From Plantago ovata (taxonomy: Eukaryota > Streptophyta > Magnoliopsida > Lamiales > Plantaginaceae), in contig CM051456.1 in assembly GCA_028274465.1 (NCBI GenBank), positions 82,694,753-82,758,752 of the forward strand: a DNA stretch of 64,000 bases, given 5' to 3'. Numbering within the stretch: position 1 is the first letter of the stretch; each line of letters begins with the position of its first letter. Positions 34,101 to 47,385 of the stretch are shown in pieces. The notes under the pieces were generated by a model that made no database searches, was not told the DNA's origin, and was given only the letters and a program-made list of their open reading frames with translations. The position numbers were made by a program, and so were the translations under genes.

Positions 34101-35106
34101 AACTTTGAATACGTAACCAATAATTATTTTTGAAATCCTAATTTACTTATATGGCCGGTCTTGTGTGCGTATGATATTAATAAATAACATTGTTTTACGA
34201 ATTGCGTTGTTTCTTATCGAGTAATATAATTTAAAGACCTTTCATAAGTTAAAACAAAATGACAGAACTCGATGAATTTTTCTAAAAGTTGATGGATGAT
34301 GAAGTGTATGCAGATGAATGATCAAGTTATGAAGCTCATAAAAATCGAACATTGGATATGCTTAAGAATTAGTAAAAATCCATATATATGCATAAGAATT
34401 AGTAAAAGAACTTTCGTTATGTACAAATTATATATTGTCAATAAAAAATTGATACAACGATACAATGGAACGATGTTCGTTCCAAAAAGTCTTAATCAAG
34501 ATATTATAAGCTTTTAATTATTCGAAATTAACATGATCATAAGTCATACAAAAAGAACTTCCACCATCAATTTACAAATTAAAAGTCTTATTCAATTTCA
34601 AAGTGCATAATACATAATTAAAATTTAACTAAATCATCTTTAATACTACGAATATAACTCAAATTCAATAACATATGGGTTCTCCAACTTCATCGATTCA
34701 ATGCTAAAAAACAACTCCAAAGTCTCCATCCTGTGCAAATTCAACACCACCATATCAAAAAGTAGTGTAGATTATATGATTCCTTAACGACTTGACATAG
34801 ACTGCAATCGACCTCACCTGCTTTTAAAAAAGAAAAAAGAGAGAAAAAAAAACATAGAAACACAAATATTGAACAATGTTGTATCCTTGCTACCTCAACA
34901 TGGCCATATACTACTTCAAAACGCAAAATGGGTGATAAAAAACAGCAAATCACCAGCAATATCCTAAATATTATGGTTCCACATGACCATATAGACGCAA
35001 TATCAAATCAGTCCAAAAACAAAATTTAAACAAACATGTCCAACTTAAAACCTTAAACACCAAATTGTTCAATATAAGTTCAAAGGGAAATTACGAAGAA
35101 AAAAAA
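34101..35106. other. Spacer between RepHel 5' end and RPA 3' end
   Basis: It is very AT-rich. A short direct repeat with aagaattagtaaaa occurs near 34364 and 34393. No coding region, RNA gene or element end was recognised. Confidence 0.5.
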
Positions 35107-36536
35107 TTATTTCTCCATTTTGATAGTCTTAATCCTGCTGCTCGATTTCTGAGTACCAAGGGTGTTGACATCCTCATCATCACTATTAGAAGACGAAGTA
35201 CGTTTGCAAGGTGTGACGAAGCCTTCAGTATCATTGCTAGCATTTTCAGGTCCATCTAGAACCACCTTTTCCTTGCCCTTCCCTACAACCGAATTGTACT
35301 TAAAACCGGACACGCCATCTTGGTATATTAGAGAATAAAACAAAGAGTTAGGATATTGTAACATCTCATAATAAGATAATCATAACATTAACAATAATAC
35401 TAATTTTCCATAATAATAATAATTAGTTTTATTCTACGAATGACAACAGAAAATACCTCAATGCTAATGTTAACGTACTCCCTGAGAATATCAACATCAT
35501 CGGTCATCACATCAATGCTAAACTCTTTAAACTTGTCACCCTTCAAGTTATACTCTGTGATTCTCACTTTAGTAAGGTAATCACGATGCAGCATCATGGA
35601 GAAGTCCATTGGTATCATATCCTCATCATCCTCCTGTGTGACAGACATATCAAATAAAATGACAAACACGCTCTTGAATGCTTATAGATAAATATAGATA
35701 TATAGATGGAATAAATATACCTCTTTTCATTCATCATAAACCTGCTGGCATGTTTTCTTGATAAACTTCATCATCATTTCTTCAAACACAACAATGTAAA
35801 TTCTCTCTTCCTTAGCACCTCTAGCTATAAATTTCACTCGGAACCTATATTTGATAATAAATAAAAATTTAGATCATAAATCAATTTATTTAATAAGTAT
35901 ATGGAAAATATCATATAAACTTGATGAAGTTAATGGAGATTACTTGGGAATGAGAGCTTTGATTGGCTGACCAGCACACTTGATGCTATTGCACGGTTCA
36001 CCAACTTTAGTCTTCTTCGCATTTCCATTGCACGAAGAGCACGACATATAATACCAAAGAGACATCTCATCAACCTTTTGAAAGCAAACAAACGTGATGT
36101 AGGAACCATCCTGTCCAAACCAAATTTATTTCATAAGTTTTACTCGAAAAATTATAAATGATATTGTACATCTTCACTCAAACCTACTAGAACGTACCGT
36201 CGTGCAATCCTTAATTTGCCTAGCAGTCCTGTGTATGTCCATGTTCAGCCACTCATCAGGTCTTAATGACCTAGGGTCAGCAGTGAGATACGTGACCGAA
36301 TTACCTTCATTGTCCTTTTTCCTAAAACAATTTAAACTCGACATTAGCTATGAAGGATATAAGATATCAATTTAACTTTATGTAAACTACAAATTAACTC
36401 ACTTTATGTTGAACTCATGGAATTCAGGAAGACCAACATTGATGTAAAACTTGGTTGCATGATAAGCGGTTTGAACACGTGTCTCATCTGTTTTGACATA
36501 AAATTTGAACTCATAAATCATAAACTTATAAATCCG

Positions 36537-36774
36537 TGTTAGGAAACTTGTAATTTTGATGAGCAATTAACCATGCTAAATTAAGGAAAGTCCAGTAACT
36601 AGTACTCTTAAGGTCCATAGGAATTTAGAATTTTAAGGACATTGTAAAAGAGGAACGTTTGCTGAAGACTTAGATTAGGTGCTAGATAGGTTGGTTTTAC
36701 CGCTTATGATGTATCTTGTTTTCTGAAAAGAAATACAACCTATTGAAGCATTTGCTGATGATGTACTTTGTTTT
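36537..36774 (+). repeat. 5' LTR, first 238 bp only
   Basis: It matches 41206-41443 with very few differences and stops at the gap at 36775. The rest of the LTR, the primer-binding site and any following genes are missing from the assembly here. Confidence 0.9.
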
Positions 36775-36874
36775 NNNNNNNNNNNNNNNNNNNNNNNNNN
36801 NNNNNNNNNNNNNNNNNNNNNNNNNNNNNNNNNNNNNNNNNNNNNNNNNNNNNNNNNNNNNNNNNNNNNNNNNN
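36775..36874. other. Assembly gap (100 N)
   Basis: Exactly 100 N, the conventional length for a gap of unknown size. It begins within the 5' LTR, and what follows is internal sequence, so at least about 1.3 kb of LTR plus internal sequence is missing. Confidence 0.95.
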
Positions 36875-39800
36875 AACAAAAAAGAGGAAAGCTGATGTGA
36901 GACTCAGACTGCACGTCATCAGCAAAACCCTGTCCCCAAGAGGAAAAGACAAGTACACAAGAAGAAACACTGGGCTCGCAAGTCAGACCATTGTCCATGA
37001 CCTCTCAACAATTCCCAGACAAATGCTGAAAACGCATTTGCCAGTAGATGTTGACAAGGTAGTTACTGAAGCCTATGTCAGCAACATTAAGTGTTTGCGA
37101 TCCTTCAATGATCGACTCAACGTTGATCCTTCTACTGGAACAGACCACAAGGCGTGGAAATGAAATTCCTGCCCAGTCCCCGATATCTACATTGTAGATA
37201 ATCTCGATGATCAAACTCTGGAACCAGCAAGTGATATTGCTGCTGATCTGAAAGTGCGGCACTTGTTGATGCTGCTGAAAAGATGGTTCTGAACAAGCAA
37301 CTCATCAAGTTGCTGAAACACAAATTGCTGAAAGAACCAGTTGCTGAGAACAACAGGGTCAAGTTCCAGAAGTTGCTGAAAACACAAGAAGCATTATTCA
37401 ACGACGCATCTCGTGATGCTGAGAATACTGGCCCAAGTTCACCAAAGACATCAATTGACAAAGTCCAGCTTGTACTGAAGCTATAAGCCAACAAATGGAA
37501 TTGGAGATTGAAGAATCATCCAACAATCCATTGAAGTCTTTATGACAAGCAGTGAGCTTAAAGGTCAAGATGCTTCTCTCATTGCTGCATCAACTTGCAT
37601 GTTCAGAGACAAGGGAGAATTGCTGAAACCGCGCGCAGCTTTCTCAAACAGAGCAAGCCAAGAAGTCTGCTGAAGAAACTGTTAATGCTGTAAGGACTGA
37701 TCCACAAGCCACACCTGTCCTTCTTCAGCAGGTAGATAACTCACACCATCAGTAAACTTCAAATTCTGAAACTTATTCCTTTTGCTAATATTAGATATCT
37801 CTACAGACTTCTCAAATGCAAGTCAGATGGTTGCTGAAGCCTCTGCACCAGAATCAACACCCCCTGCTCAGCAGGTAGGTAAGTTTTTTGTTATAAAAAC
37901 TAAGTTTGAACAGCTTAGTACTTGTATCTAACTCATATTTATTCAGGATGAACAAATGGAGGATGCTACTCAAGCTCCTCAAGGAATGGAAATTGTACAA
38001 CAGGAGCTTGCTAATCTCAGCAGGTAATTTCATGTTTCAGCTTTGACTCTAAGCAATTATCCAAACCTATCCTATCTAAATTTGTTCTTTTTCAGGCTCA
38101 AAAGGAACCACTGAAGTGGTGCACATCACGGAAGATTCTCAAGTGAGTTCTGAAGAACTTTACTTGAACTTCAAAGAACAACTTTGTCAAGAGTTGCTAA
38201 GTCGTGTCAGCAACTGGCAAGGTACAAAAGGATGGACTTTTCGGATCTCCATCTTCATCTTTCAAACGAGAAAAAGAGATCTTCTCTGCTGAAGCTCGAG
38301 ACTTGGTCCACTCCATACTTCCTGAAGACATGTCATATTCTCAGCAAATGAGCTCGAATCAATTGCTCAAATCAGAGAGAATATGAAGGCAAAATTCAGA
38401 GTGCCTCTCCAGCTGAACGCTGTGATGCTCAAGGTTTTTATTTGTACCCGTGGTGGCCTGATCCCCACAAAATCAATGATGAAGAGGAAGTATCAGTGTT
38501 TGCTTTATACAAGCATCTCGACTAGTAATTCTGACTGATGATGATGAAGAGGAAGAAGATGAAACATTCCACTGATCCAGTGATGATGAAGGTAAAGATT
38601 CAGGACAAGAAAGATGACGATGATGACAATCAAGGTCCAAGTCCGATGCTGGTGGACTAAAATTGACAGTTGCTGAAACTGAACCACAAGACAATCAGCA
38701 AGCTGAACACCACAACCCACAAGAACTCAACATGAATCTTAACCTGCTCCTGCTGATGCTGAAATCAAGCACCTGTACAAGGTGCTGATACTGAAGAAGA
38801 ATATCCAGAAAGGGCTGCCTTGAAAATGGCAAAAGCCCAATTTCTGATGACCAAGGTCACTGATGCAAACCTTGATGATGAAGATAAATGGATGAAGATT
38901 ACCAAACGCGCTCTACAAAAACAGTCTCTTGATCCATGCAAGGCATACGCAGGATCTAGAAATTGGGCATCTTCAGGAGTAAAAACCACAGGAAGTCCCC
39001 TCCCTTCCACTTACTACTGGCGAAACTCCAGTAATTGAGTCTCAAACGTTGCCTCAGCAACTACTCAATTAAAACTAACTACTGGCGAAACTCCAGTAAT
39101 TGAGTCTCCAAACGTTGCCCTCAGCAACTACTCAATTAAAACTACTACTGGTGAACTCCAGTTGTTGAGTCTGAAGCGTTGCCATCAGCAACCACTCAAC
39201 CAAAAGGAAATGAAGCTGCTGACTTAGGTTCCAAGGTTGCTGACCTTGATGAATCTGAGGATGACGATGATTTATCAGCAAATGAGGATGAACAATCCAA
39301 GAGAGATCCCAAAGTGGTTCAAATCCCTCCTCCTGATTATATAAATGATATAGACGATGATCTGAGAGGAGAATTGCTGATGAAGGATGATCAGTTTGCT
39401 TCAGAACTGAAAGTTCATTCCTTGACCCCAAACCTAGTGCCGTTCCCACGAGTTGAAGAGTTTACTCCTAGAATTCTGGCACTGAAGAAAGTCCATGATG
39501 CCTGCAAAGCAGAAGATGAGGCATTGCTTGCTGAGAGCCCGCTTGGCATTGGGAAAATATTGGCTACAGTGCTGAGACGCACTACTACTCTTACAATAGC
39601 TCAGAAAGACATCAGTCTTTATCACAAGAGCTATGAAGAAGATGTAAGTCAAGCACTCAAGCTAGCAAAGACCGCTCTAGTAAAGGCTCAGACTTTCATG
39701 GATGATAAGGCCACAACAAAGAAAAGCAGAGAACATGGTGAGTATTAAAAAAGAGTTGTCTAAAAATGACTTCTGACCAGCAACAAATCATCATGAAATA

Positions 39801-41205
39801 CAACAGCTTAAGTACTCTTGCTGAAAACTGCAATGAGTTCTATTCTCTGCACATCACTCCGATGTTGCAATCCATGTCTAAGGGGGAAAAGAGAAGTACA
39901 AGAAAAAGAACCCAAACCCCTCCTACTGTTGATGAGCCACTGCCCATAGAACCTCTTGCTGAAAAAGAGCAAAGTTCTAAAAGGTGAGCAGAATCTGAGT
40001 TAAATTCAGCAAGTCCCAAAAAGAGAAAACTGCTGCTGAAACTCAAGATTTTTACATACTGAAAGTCATCAAGATCTGAATAAAGATGATGATGATGATG
40101 ACAATCAGACAATAGCTCAAGCCATAAGAGCTAGACCAATAACAGCCTTAACTCCGTCTGGCCACTCAAAGCATTTCTCTTCTCACTCAAGATCTTCAGC
40201 AAGAGATCAAGACAATGCAAAGTCAAGAAGAAGAAGGCAAAGACAGGAAGAAAAGAGGCTGGCCAGCATTGCTATTGGCTCCGACATCGAGTATACAAAG
40301 ACCAGCAATGATGAAATCACTCAGAATGTGATCAGAAACATTCATGGTTGTTGGATCTTAAAGCTGGAAGACTTGCTGGTGAATGAGTTCTTTCCTACAG
40401 CCATTCTGAACCAAATGTTCACATGGATTGAACTCAAGGTAAAAAGGAAACAAAGGGATGAGTCCCTTTCAAGAACATTGCTGGGAGATGGTTGAATCTT
40501 GAAGTCTCAGTAAGAAGAACTGCAATTGGTAAGTCCATAAGACAAGAACCAGAATTGATAAAACCAGTTGGCATTGCTTATTACTCTGACCCAGTAACCA
40601 AGAAAACAAAGAAGAGACTTGGATTGATTCCTTATGAGTATTTCTATCTCACTGCTAAGGATCAAGAAGAAGATCTTCTCTGGCTAAGAAAGATTCATCC
40701 TAAAAGCATTTCAGATACACAACTTCTCCATGCCAGCAATTGGGGCATGCATTTGTGGGTAACTCTTTACATGGAAATGAATGCTGAAAAGCATCATCAT
40801 ACTGCCTGCAAAAATGCAAGGATTCTTCAATTACAAGTCCGTAGGCTACTTGAGAACTACGAAAAGGACTGTGTTGAATTTACTGCACTTGCTGAGAAGA
40901 GTGTAAGAGAGATTTTGAGAAAATCATCTCGAAGAGCTTAAACTCTCTGTAATAGTTTTTGTTAAAGTTTTATTTTCTGATTTTGTTTAGTTATCTCTGC
41001 TCTTTCTTGTAAACTTCTGAAAGATAACTATCAGCAATGAAGCTTTTGACTCTTATTGGTTATTGATTATGCAATTTACTTATGCTTACTGTTTAATTAT
41101 TCAAGTATGCTTGCATTAATCAACTGATTTATTCAACATCGGAAACCACTAAAAGGGTAACAATTAATTTAGCCATGGATTGCTAACATCAAAAAGGGGG
41201 AAATT
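36875..41205 (+). pseudogene. Internal coding remnants of the copia-like element
   Basis: The plus strand has discontinuous open frames rich in Ala, Glu, Lys and Gln, with recurring ttgctga / cagcaa phrases. Clearest are 39179-39748 (acidic start LDESEDDDDLSANEDEQ, then a helical stretch VLRRTTTLTIAQKD) and 40492-40941 (KKRLGLIPYEYFYLTAKDQE, LQVRRLLENYEKD). Frames are broken repeatedly. They may be the extra 3' gene that SIRE-type elements carry after pol, but I do not recognise a domain. No protease, RT or integrase motif is present between the gap and the 3' LTR. Confidence 0.5.
39013..39208 (+). repeat. Three tandem copies of a 65/66-bp unit
   Basis: Units starting actactgg at 39013, 39078 and 39144 share the body ctccagtaattgagtct and gttgcc-cagcaacta. 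The first two are nearly identical and the third is diverged. The indels shift the reading frame between copies, so the array now breaks the surrounding coding frame. Confidence 0.9.
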
Positions 41206-42782
41206 TGTTAGGAAACTTGTAATTTTGATGAGCAATTAACCATGCTAAATTAAGGAAAGTCCAGTAACTAGTACTCTTAAGGTCCATAGGAATTTAGAAT
41301 TTTAAGGACATTGTAAAAGAGGAACGTTTGCTGAAGACTTAGATTAGGTGCTAGATAGGTTGGTTTTACCACTTATGATGTATCTTATTTTCTGAAAAGA
41401 AATACAACCTATTGAAGCATTTGCTGATGATGTTCTTTGTTTTTACAAACAAAATATTGAAGCATTTAGAACCGCTCAGAATATTAAAGATTTCGAAGAC
41501 TGAAGACTAGAAGATTTCTGAAGACTGGTATCTACAAAGGCACATATTGCTCAGAAAGTGGAAACTTCAGCAACAGCTTGCATAAGTGAAAATATATACG
41601 ACAGAGTAGGTTGTGCTTGCTGAAACTGAGACTGACCACTTGCTGATGGAACATATGTGACCTATTGCTGAAAGTACTTGCATTTCCGCTCCAATGTTAC
41701 TGTTTGAATTTCATTCAAAAGAGCATTAAATGCAAAGCATGCACGCGAAGGACATGAAGACTAGAAGACAAAACAAGGACGTTGCTGAAAGTACAAAAGC
41801 AAGATAGTGACATTTTAAGGAACAAAAGCCTTAGAATTTGAAATTCAAACGGCTCCTTATTTCACTATAAATAGAGGTCATCCGGCAAAGAGTTGAAGTG
41901 TGTCAACAACGTGATCATACTCTCACTTGTGCTTAAACTCACATACCCTTCAATACTCCTACTGCCATTGATCCGTTCCAACACTTAAAGCTTGAAAAGC
42001 TACTTGTGAAGAAGTAGAATTTACACTACTAAGAAATTAGTTAAGTGTTCTTTCTTTCTTTCGAACAAGAACAAGTCTTGACACCAGAAACAATCAAACT
42101 TGTTTACTGCAAAGTATTCAAAGTTTTGTTTATTAGATTACTTGTTGTAACTGAATAAGTTATAATTAAGTTATCTCATCCTAAACCTCTCTAACTGAAA
42201 ATACACCCTTTCAGGCGTGATATTCAGGGGGAACTTAATCGAGCATAGTTTTGTTGATTAAAAGTACCAAGTTTGGTGGAGAACAAGGTTACATTCTCTA
42301 GTTAGGTTGGAGACAAAGCAAAGTGTGCTTTGGTTTCTGTTTGAATCGCTCTAGATAGGTGTTGTAAGGAACCTCAAACTTATCTTAGTGGATTCAGTCC
42401 TAGAAAGGACAAAGTGGATTAGTTGAGAGATTACGCCACTCTCAGATACCACTATAAAAGTGTTTGTGTGATTTACTTACTGTACTTGGTTTTCAGCAAA
42501 TCATATCTATCTGTACACAGTCACTCACATCACTTGCTGAAACCTTCTTTTACTGAAAGAGCACTTATTGTATCAAAGACTTCCGCTCTCTGATTTTAAG
42601 TATCAGCAAACCTAGTTACTGTAAAGTAACTTGCGCTTGCTGAGAAAGTTAAGTATCAACAAACTCATTACTGAAAAGTAATAAGCACTTGCTGAGAAAG
42701 TTTTAAACGACGAAAGTTTGAAAAGACTATTCACCCCCCTCCCCCCCCTCTAGTCTTTTCTTGTTGTTTAAAGGGACCAACA
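41206..42782 (+). repeat. 3' LTR of the copia-like element, 1577 bp
   Basis: It starts TGTTAGGAAAC directly after the polypurine tract (41191-41205) and ends ...GGGACCAACA. A TATA box tataaatag lies at 41866-41874. A C-rich run (42732-42750) lies close to the end. Confidence 0.9.
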
Positions 42783-43945
42783 ATTCGTAAATTTCCAAGC
42801 ACATGGGTTAGAAAGACTTTTTTACTTACTAAGATATGAATTCTTAAGAGCAAATTGAAGAATAATAACAATTCCCAGTTCAACATTTCCGCTAGCAGGG
42901 CCAACTCAATGATCTTATCAGCATAAGACTCCCATAGCACAGCTAGTGACATTGCTATAAAAAATAAAAATATATTTATAAGCTAGAAAACAACATATTT
43001 GCTATTAAAGTATACTGTATTTATACTAAAATAGGTACCTATCGTCTCGAAGCTCAACATCAATTTTGCGAGCACGCATCTTCTCGACAAAGGTAACATC
43101 ACTTCTACTCGTGACTTGTCCAATAACATATGTATGATATAGGAAGGGAGGAGGTACAGGGTACAACGGTTTTAGGCAGAGCTCATAAACAAAGTATAAC
43201 ATTGATTGATTAAAAGGTTGTCATAGATTGCAAGAGTGTACAAATTAGAAGTTCATGAGCTAAACGACCAAAAAATACGGTACATATACATTTGAAAATA
43301 GTGGAGCAACACAACATACACATAAAATTTAAAAAGAATGTTGAACATGCAAATCAATAAGTATAAATTTTCAAAATGACATATACATATATAATTTATA
43401 CTACTGAACAAATTAAGATATGACTAAGTAGAACATCTCACCAACATAACACTGTGCATCAGAATCCTTGATGTCACGATAAGCAACCAAATTGATACCG
43501 TTAGTCAGAATGCTGAGATTCGGCCTACACTGGGTAACTTCAGCACCATAACACATCACGAGCCTTGCCCCGTGATTGACCCTCTCCCTCTGATACTTTA
43601 GTGGAGTATTTTCCTCCACATTAAACTTGTTGATTCTATATGTTTCTCCCTCCTTAAGTCTTTTGGTTAAAAACTTCAACATTCTCTTCGAAGACGTGCC
43701 TTGAATCAAGGTGCCCTATATGATTAAAACAAACCACAAATTAGTGCTTGTTACTACAAACGACAAAACATACTAAAGGAACGCATAATAATAATCACCT
43801 CATTATCAACTAAAATAGCCTCAACCCCGAGTGGGTTCTTGTTTGTATCCAACGAATTCCGAAGCTTGATAACCTTAATGGTGACGGTGAAAAGCTCGAC
43901 ACACTCCATCTCCTTCTTAATATCCTTAAGAGCGATTGGATTCAT

Positions 43946-44114
43946 CTTTTTCTCTTTTTTTTTGTTCGACTGATTACAGTTTCGTTTGGTTAAGATTTTG
44001 CATTAGAGTCTGAGATGCAAGCGCATATATATAGTGAGAGTTTTGGCATATATATATCGTTTTGGCATATATATCGTTTCTTTGGGAATATATATCGTTT
44101 TGTTTTTGGCACAT
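43946..44114 (-). promoter_or_regulatory. RPA promoter region with repeated TATA-like motif
   Basis: About 85 bp upstream of the ATG a TATATATA box (about 44027-44037) lies on the minus strand. Upstream, the phrase ttttggcatatatatcg (plus strand) recurs in variants near 44041, 44061 and 44085, and once more beyond the 8.4-kb insertion near 52495. The Athila-like element at 44115 is inserted inside this block. Confidence 0.55.
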
Positions 44115-45424
44115 TGATGAACACGGATTTGTCGGGTTCCGGTTCAGTCAAATAGATTTATTATTTAGCCAAAGGCAATCCACAACTACAATGAAAACCG
44201 TAGTGTAGCAGTAGAATGACTCGAGTGTCGTTCTCTCAGGACTATAACTAGCTTTATCAAATCTAATTTAGAATATAAAAACAGCAGACAGATAGCAAAG
44301 GGTTTTTCTAACAGATAATGGAGATTGGTGATAGTATGATCCTTCAAAGCATAACGGGTCGATAATCATGCATAAATTCCTCGGTCTTGCATGGAGATCT
44401 TTGATCAATCTAATGTCCTGTTGCAATTATTAAGCACTACGAAGATAAAGGTACTGACAAGTCAATCACTATTGTCCTATTGTCTTCCGTAATTATTCAA
44501 CACTACGAAGATAAACTCGCGTATAGGTCGATGAGGGTCCAATTGTGCATAATAATTAATACAACATACGAGAATTTAGGCTGAGCCTGATCAACGAAAT
44601 AAAGCAATAACACGGAGTATAATGCGCGATATAGCCATTAGCATGATTATCTTCCCTTCGCTAAGAATTCACATACTACCACCAACGATAAGTTTAGCTA
44701 CTCATAATAGGCATGCAATCAACAGAAATCATAGAAGAAAACATGTTGAAAGATAAATAAGAATAAGTAGAATAAACTGTAAGATACAATGTTACCGAAG
44801 GTTGTCAATCTCCGAAGAATTGCGATCCTACAAGCTCCAATCCGCTATGAAAAAGTGTCCCCTAAGCTACGAACCCCCAGAACAGGCTCTGGGAAGTTCC
44901 TACCTAAAACTACAGAGAAAGGTGAGAAAGTAGGTCTGGAAAAGTATGATTTTCGGAGAAAACTGAGCAACTATATATAGGCCTCGAAATAGTGTGGGGC
45001 GGTTCGCCCCACACACCGGGCGGTTCGCCCGGTGTGGGGCGATTCACCCATGTCTGGGGCGGTTCGCCCCAGAGAAAATCTCGCGGAATTCCGCGTTTTC
45101 GATGCTTTTTTGGAATTTTCCCCTTTTCGGACTCGGTTTCTGACTTCTAGTGGCCTTCTAACCTCCAGATTTGACCCCTAGACTCCAAATCCTATCCGGA
45201 AACCTTCAGATACTCCAAATAGGCTTCTGGAACACCAATTCCTTGTCAACTTCAATATAATTGCCCGGAAATCCTCGATTTTCAACCAAAACCTGTAAAA
45301 TAAAATCTAAAGGGAAACGTGACACTATTCTAATAAAATGCACTAAAATATAGCTAAATTAATATAGAGGATAGCTAAAATAGGTGAAAAAGACTCAAAT
45401 GAAAGTGTAAAATACACATTCATC
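44115..45424 (-). repeat. 3' LTR of the Athila-like element, 1310 bp
   Basis: TGATGAACACGG...ATTCATCA as read on the plus strand. GC-rich hairpin array at 44993-45076, beside the TATA box at about 44972-44980. The polypurine tract (minus strand GGTTTGGGGAGTT) adjoins at 45425. Confidence 0.95.
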
Positions 45425-47385
45425 AAACTCCCCAAACCGAACATTTGCTTGTCCTCAAGCAACTAAGCTAGACTCTAATACAAAAAATAATGCAAGACAC
45501 AAAATGGAGTCGCATGCCAAATAAAATGAACTAATCTACTGAATCTACCAAAAAACATATGAACAAAAACCATATAAATCAAAGCATGAATATAGGTTGA
45601 AGAATACCTCGATTGACTTATACACATCCACATAAGCACTTATGTCAAGACAAGATAGTCTCTCGTAACATTCTCTACTTGGACCTAGTCAGTGACGACG
45701 TAATGAAGCATGCTAAGATACGAATGGTTGTCCCGTGCCTATGAAACTGAGGACTTATTGCTGTTCCACCATGTTAAGACTTTTCCTCAAAAGAGGTCGA
45801 ACCAGTACTGGCTCTCATCAAACGAAGGAGGGTTCCCTATAAAAGATAACACTCTCCTATTCTACCCATCTCTCAACTAAAGTCTTAAGTTATTCACCAC
45901 TTCCTGAATGGCAGGACGAGGGTGGTCTAGAACAGATGACACTCAAGACAAAAAAGATAAAAAATAGAAAATTATGATTACGAACAATACAAGAATTGAA
46001 AAGACACAACACTTTGCTAAACTGCTATTTGACTTTCTTTTTGGACCCTTTATTTGCTTTTTTGGGGTCTTTTCTTCTTTTTTCTTTTTTCTTTCCAGAT
46101 TTTTTTTCTTTTTCTTTTTTCTCTTTTTTTCTGGAATTTTTCTTTCTTTTTTTTCGATTTTTTTTAGCCAGCAGTAGCATAACAAAAAGAGAAACAAAAT
46201 GACTCACACGACTTCCCCAAACCTATTCGAAAGAATAGGTTGGAGTACAAAATTTACGGAAAAGGAAAAACAAACTCACGATACGAAAATGAAAAACAGA
46301 AACAAGTCTAATGATGGTGTAACCCCCTCCCCAAACCTATTCGGAAGAATAGGTTACAAACAAAGGATCACACAACCTCACACTACCTCCTTCCTAGGCA
46401 TTTAGCAATCTCAAAGCATGGTGAAGACTTGTTGCCTCTTAGGTACATAATTACTCGGGAAAACAACCATAAGACCCTAACATGCAACATCCTATTATAA
46501 AGGCCTTCGTGAACCGCAGTAGAGAAAACACCACTAAGTGATGTCGAGACTACCAAGCTTAACTAAGTGCAATACATAAATGTGACAAGCCAAGCGAGAA
46601 AAACCTCAAACAAATTCATAGAGATGAAGCATACGATTAATGGCATAGTTGGTTGATCTACCCAATAAAAAAGTTCAAAAAATTCGGCAATAAACTCAAC
46701 CTAGGATGAATGCAGTGAATGCAGTGAATGCAACCTAAAAAACTAAGAAAGCGGTAAACGTGCAGATGCAAATGCAGACGGATAAAACATGCAAGGTACT
46801 ATACTCATCCTACCAATACCAAGCTCCAAACTAATAACATTAGATCACTTAAATCCCATCCCCCCTCATCTAATTAACGCTAGTCCCTAGCAGTAAGAAA
46901 ATGAGGAAATAAGATGTGATACTACATGTTACCCCATGGTTTGGCCTCGGTCGGCTGAGTGTGCTGCTTGTGAGTTATTGGGACTGCTCTGGGAGCCTTA
47001 TATATGATCATCGGGACTTGTGGTAGTGGCGGTAGCTCCATCGATAGATCGGATAGGACCAATTCAACCATCTGTATCATCATTGTCCCTATTGTCTTCA
47101 TTGTCACTACTGTCACGCACATCTTCACTAGTAGAGTTGCAGTGTCGAAGGGAATCTTCAAGATTGGCCGCCTCTGTTATGGAATCTTCCACCCGGTATC
47201 TCTCCAACAGGTTGTGAACTATTGAAGGGGAAAGGGCAGTGATATCAGAACCTCCCTCACCAATGTTTTACACCCCGTGGAGGTTACAGCAAGCTGCTCG
47301 GCTATTCAGAGGTTGTTTTCCATTTTTTCCTATGTCGACCACATTCTCTACAGTTGATGCTCCCGATGTCTATATGATGCTCCCT
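45425..47385 (-). other. 3' non-coding region of the Athila-like element
   Basis: 45425-46900 matches 14135-15600 of the gag-only element, including the purine block (46036-46165) and the twin hairpins (46220-46241, 46334-46355). Beyond about 46900 the two elements diverge apart from a short phrase (ggtttggcctcg at about 46939 and 15617). Confidence 0.7.

Larger units (their letters stand above)
36537..42782 (+). mobile_element. LTR retrotransposon, probably copia (SIRE-like), with assembly gap
   Basis: Both LTRs start TGTTAGGAAACTTG. The right LTR is complete (41206-42782) and the left is cut after 238 bp by the gap. Flanks ATCCG and ATTCG differ at one base, consistent with an old 5-bp duplication. 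The polypurine tract aaaaagggggaaatt before the right LTR and LTR ends TGTT...AACA resemble Ty1-copia elements of the SIRE type, which is inference. No polymerase is visible, and gag-pol may be in the gap. It is inserted in an exon of the Helitron RPA gene. Confidence 0.8.
35107..43945 (-). pseudogene. Helitron RPA-like (replication protein A large subunit) gene, split
   Basis: It encodes a single-stranded-DNA-binding protein of the RPA70 type, a usual companion of RepHel in plant Helitrons. In coding order exons are 43945-43799 (start MNPIALKDIKKEME, TVTIKVIKLRN), 43715-43442, about 43195-43039 (VIGQVTSRSDVTFVEKM), 42960-42783 (AVLWESYADKI), then after a 6.2-kb insertion about 36490-36403, 36325-36195, 36117-35941 (CSSCNGNAKKTKVGEPCNSIKC, a four-Cys zinc finger like that of DNA-binding domain C), 35850-35723, 35660-35458 and 35330-35107 with an acidic/basic tail. 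A frameshift in the 42960-42783 exon and the insertion inactivate it. Confidence 0.85.

Noticed and set aside
36675-37163. Frames spanning the N block
   Set aside because: The unknown bases are an assembly gap, so no protein can be claimed across them.
44040-44114. Alternative Helitron 5' end just upstream of RPA
   Set aside because: The TATATA-rich text could supply a TC start, but it continues across the Athila-like insertion into 52483 onward without a change in character, while 61347 has a better terminal context.
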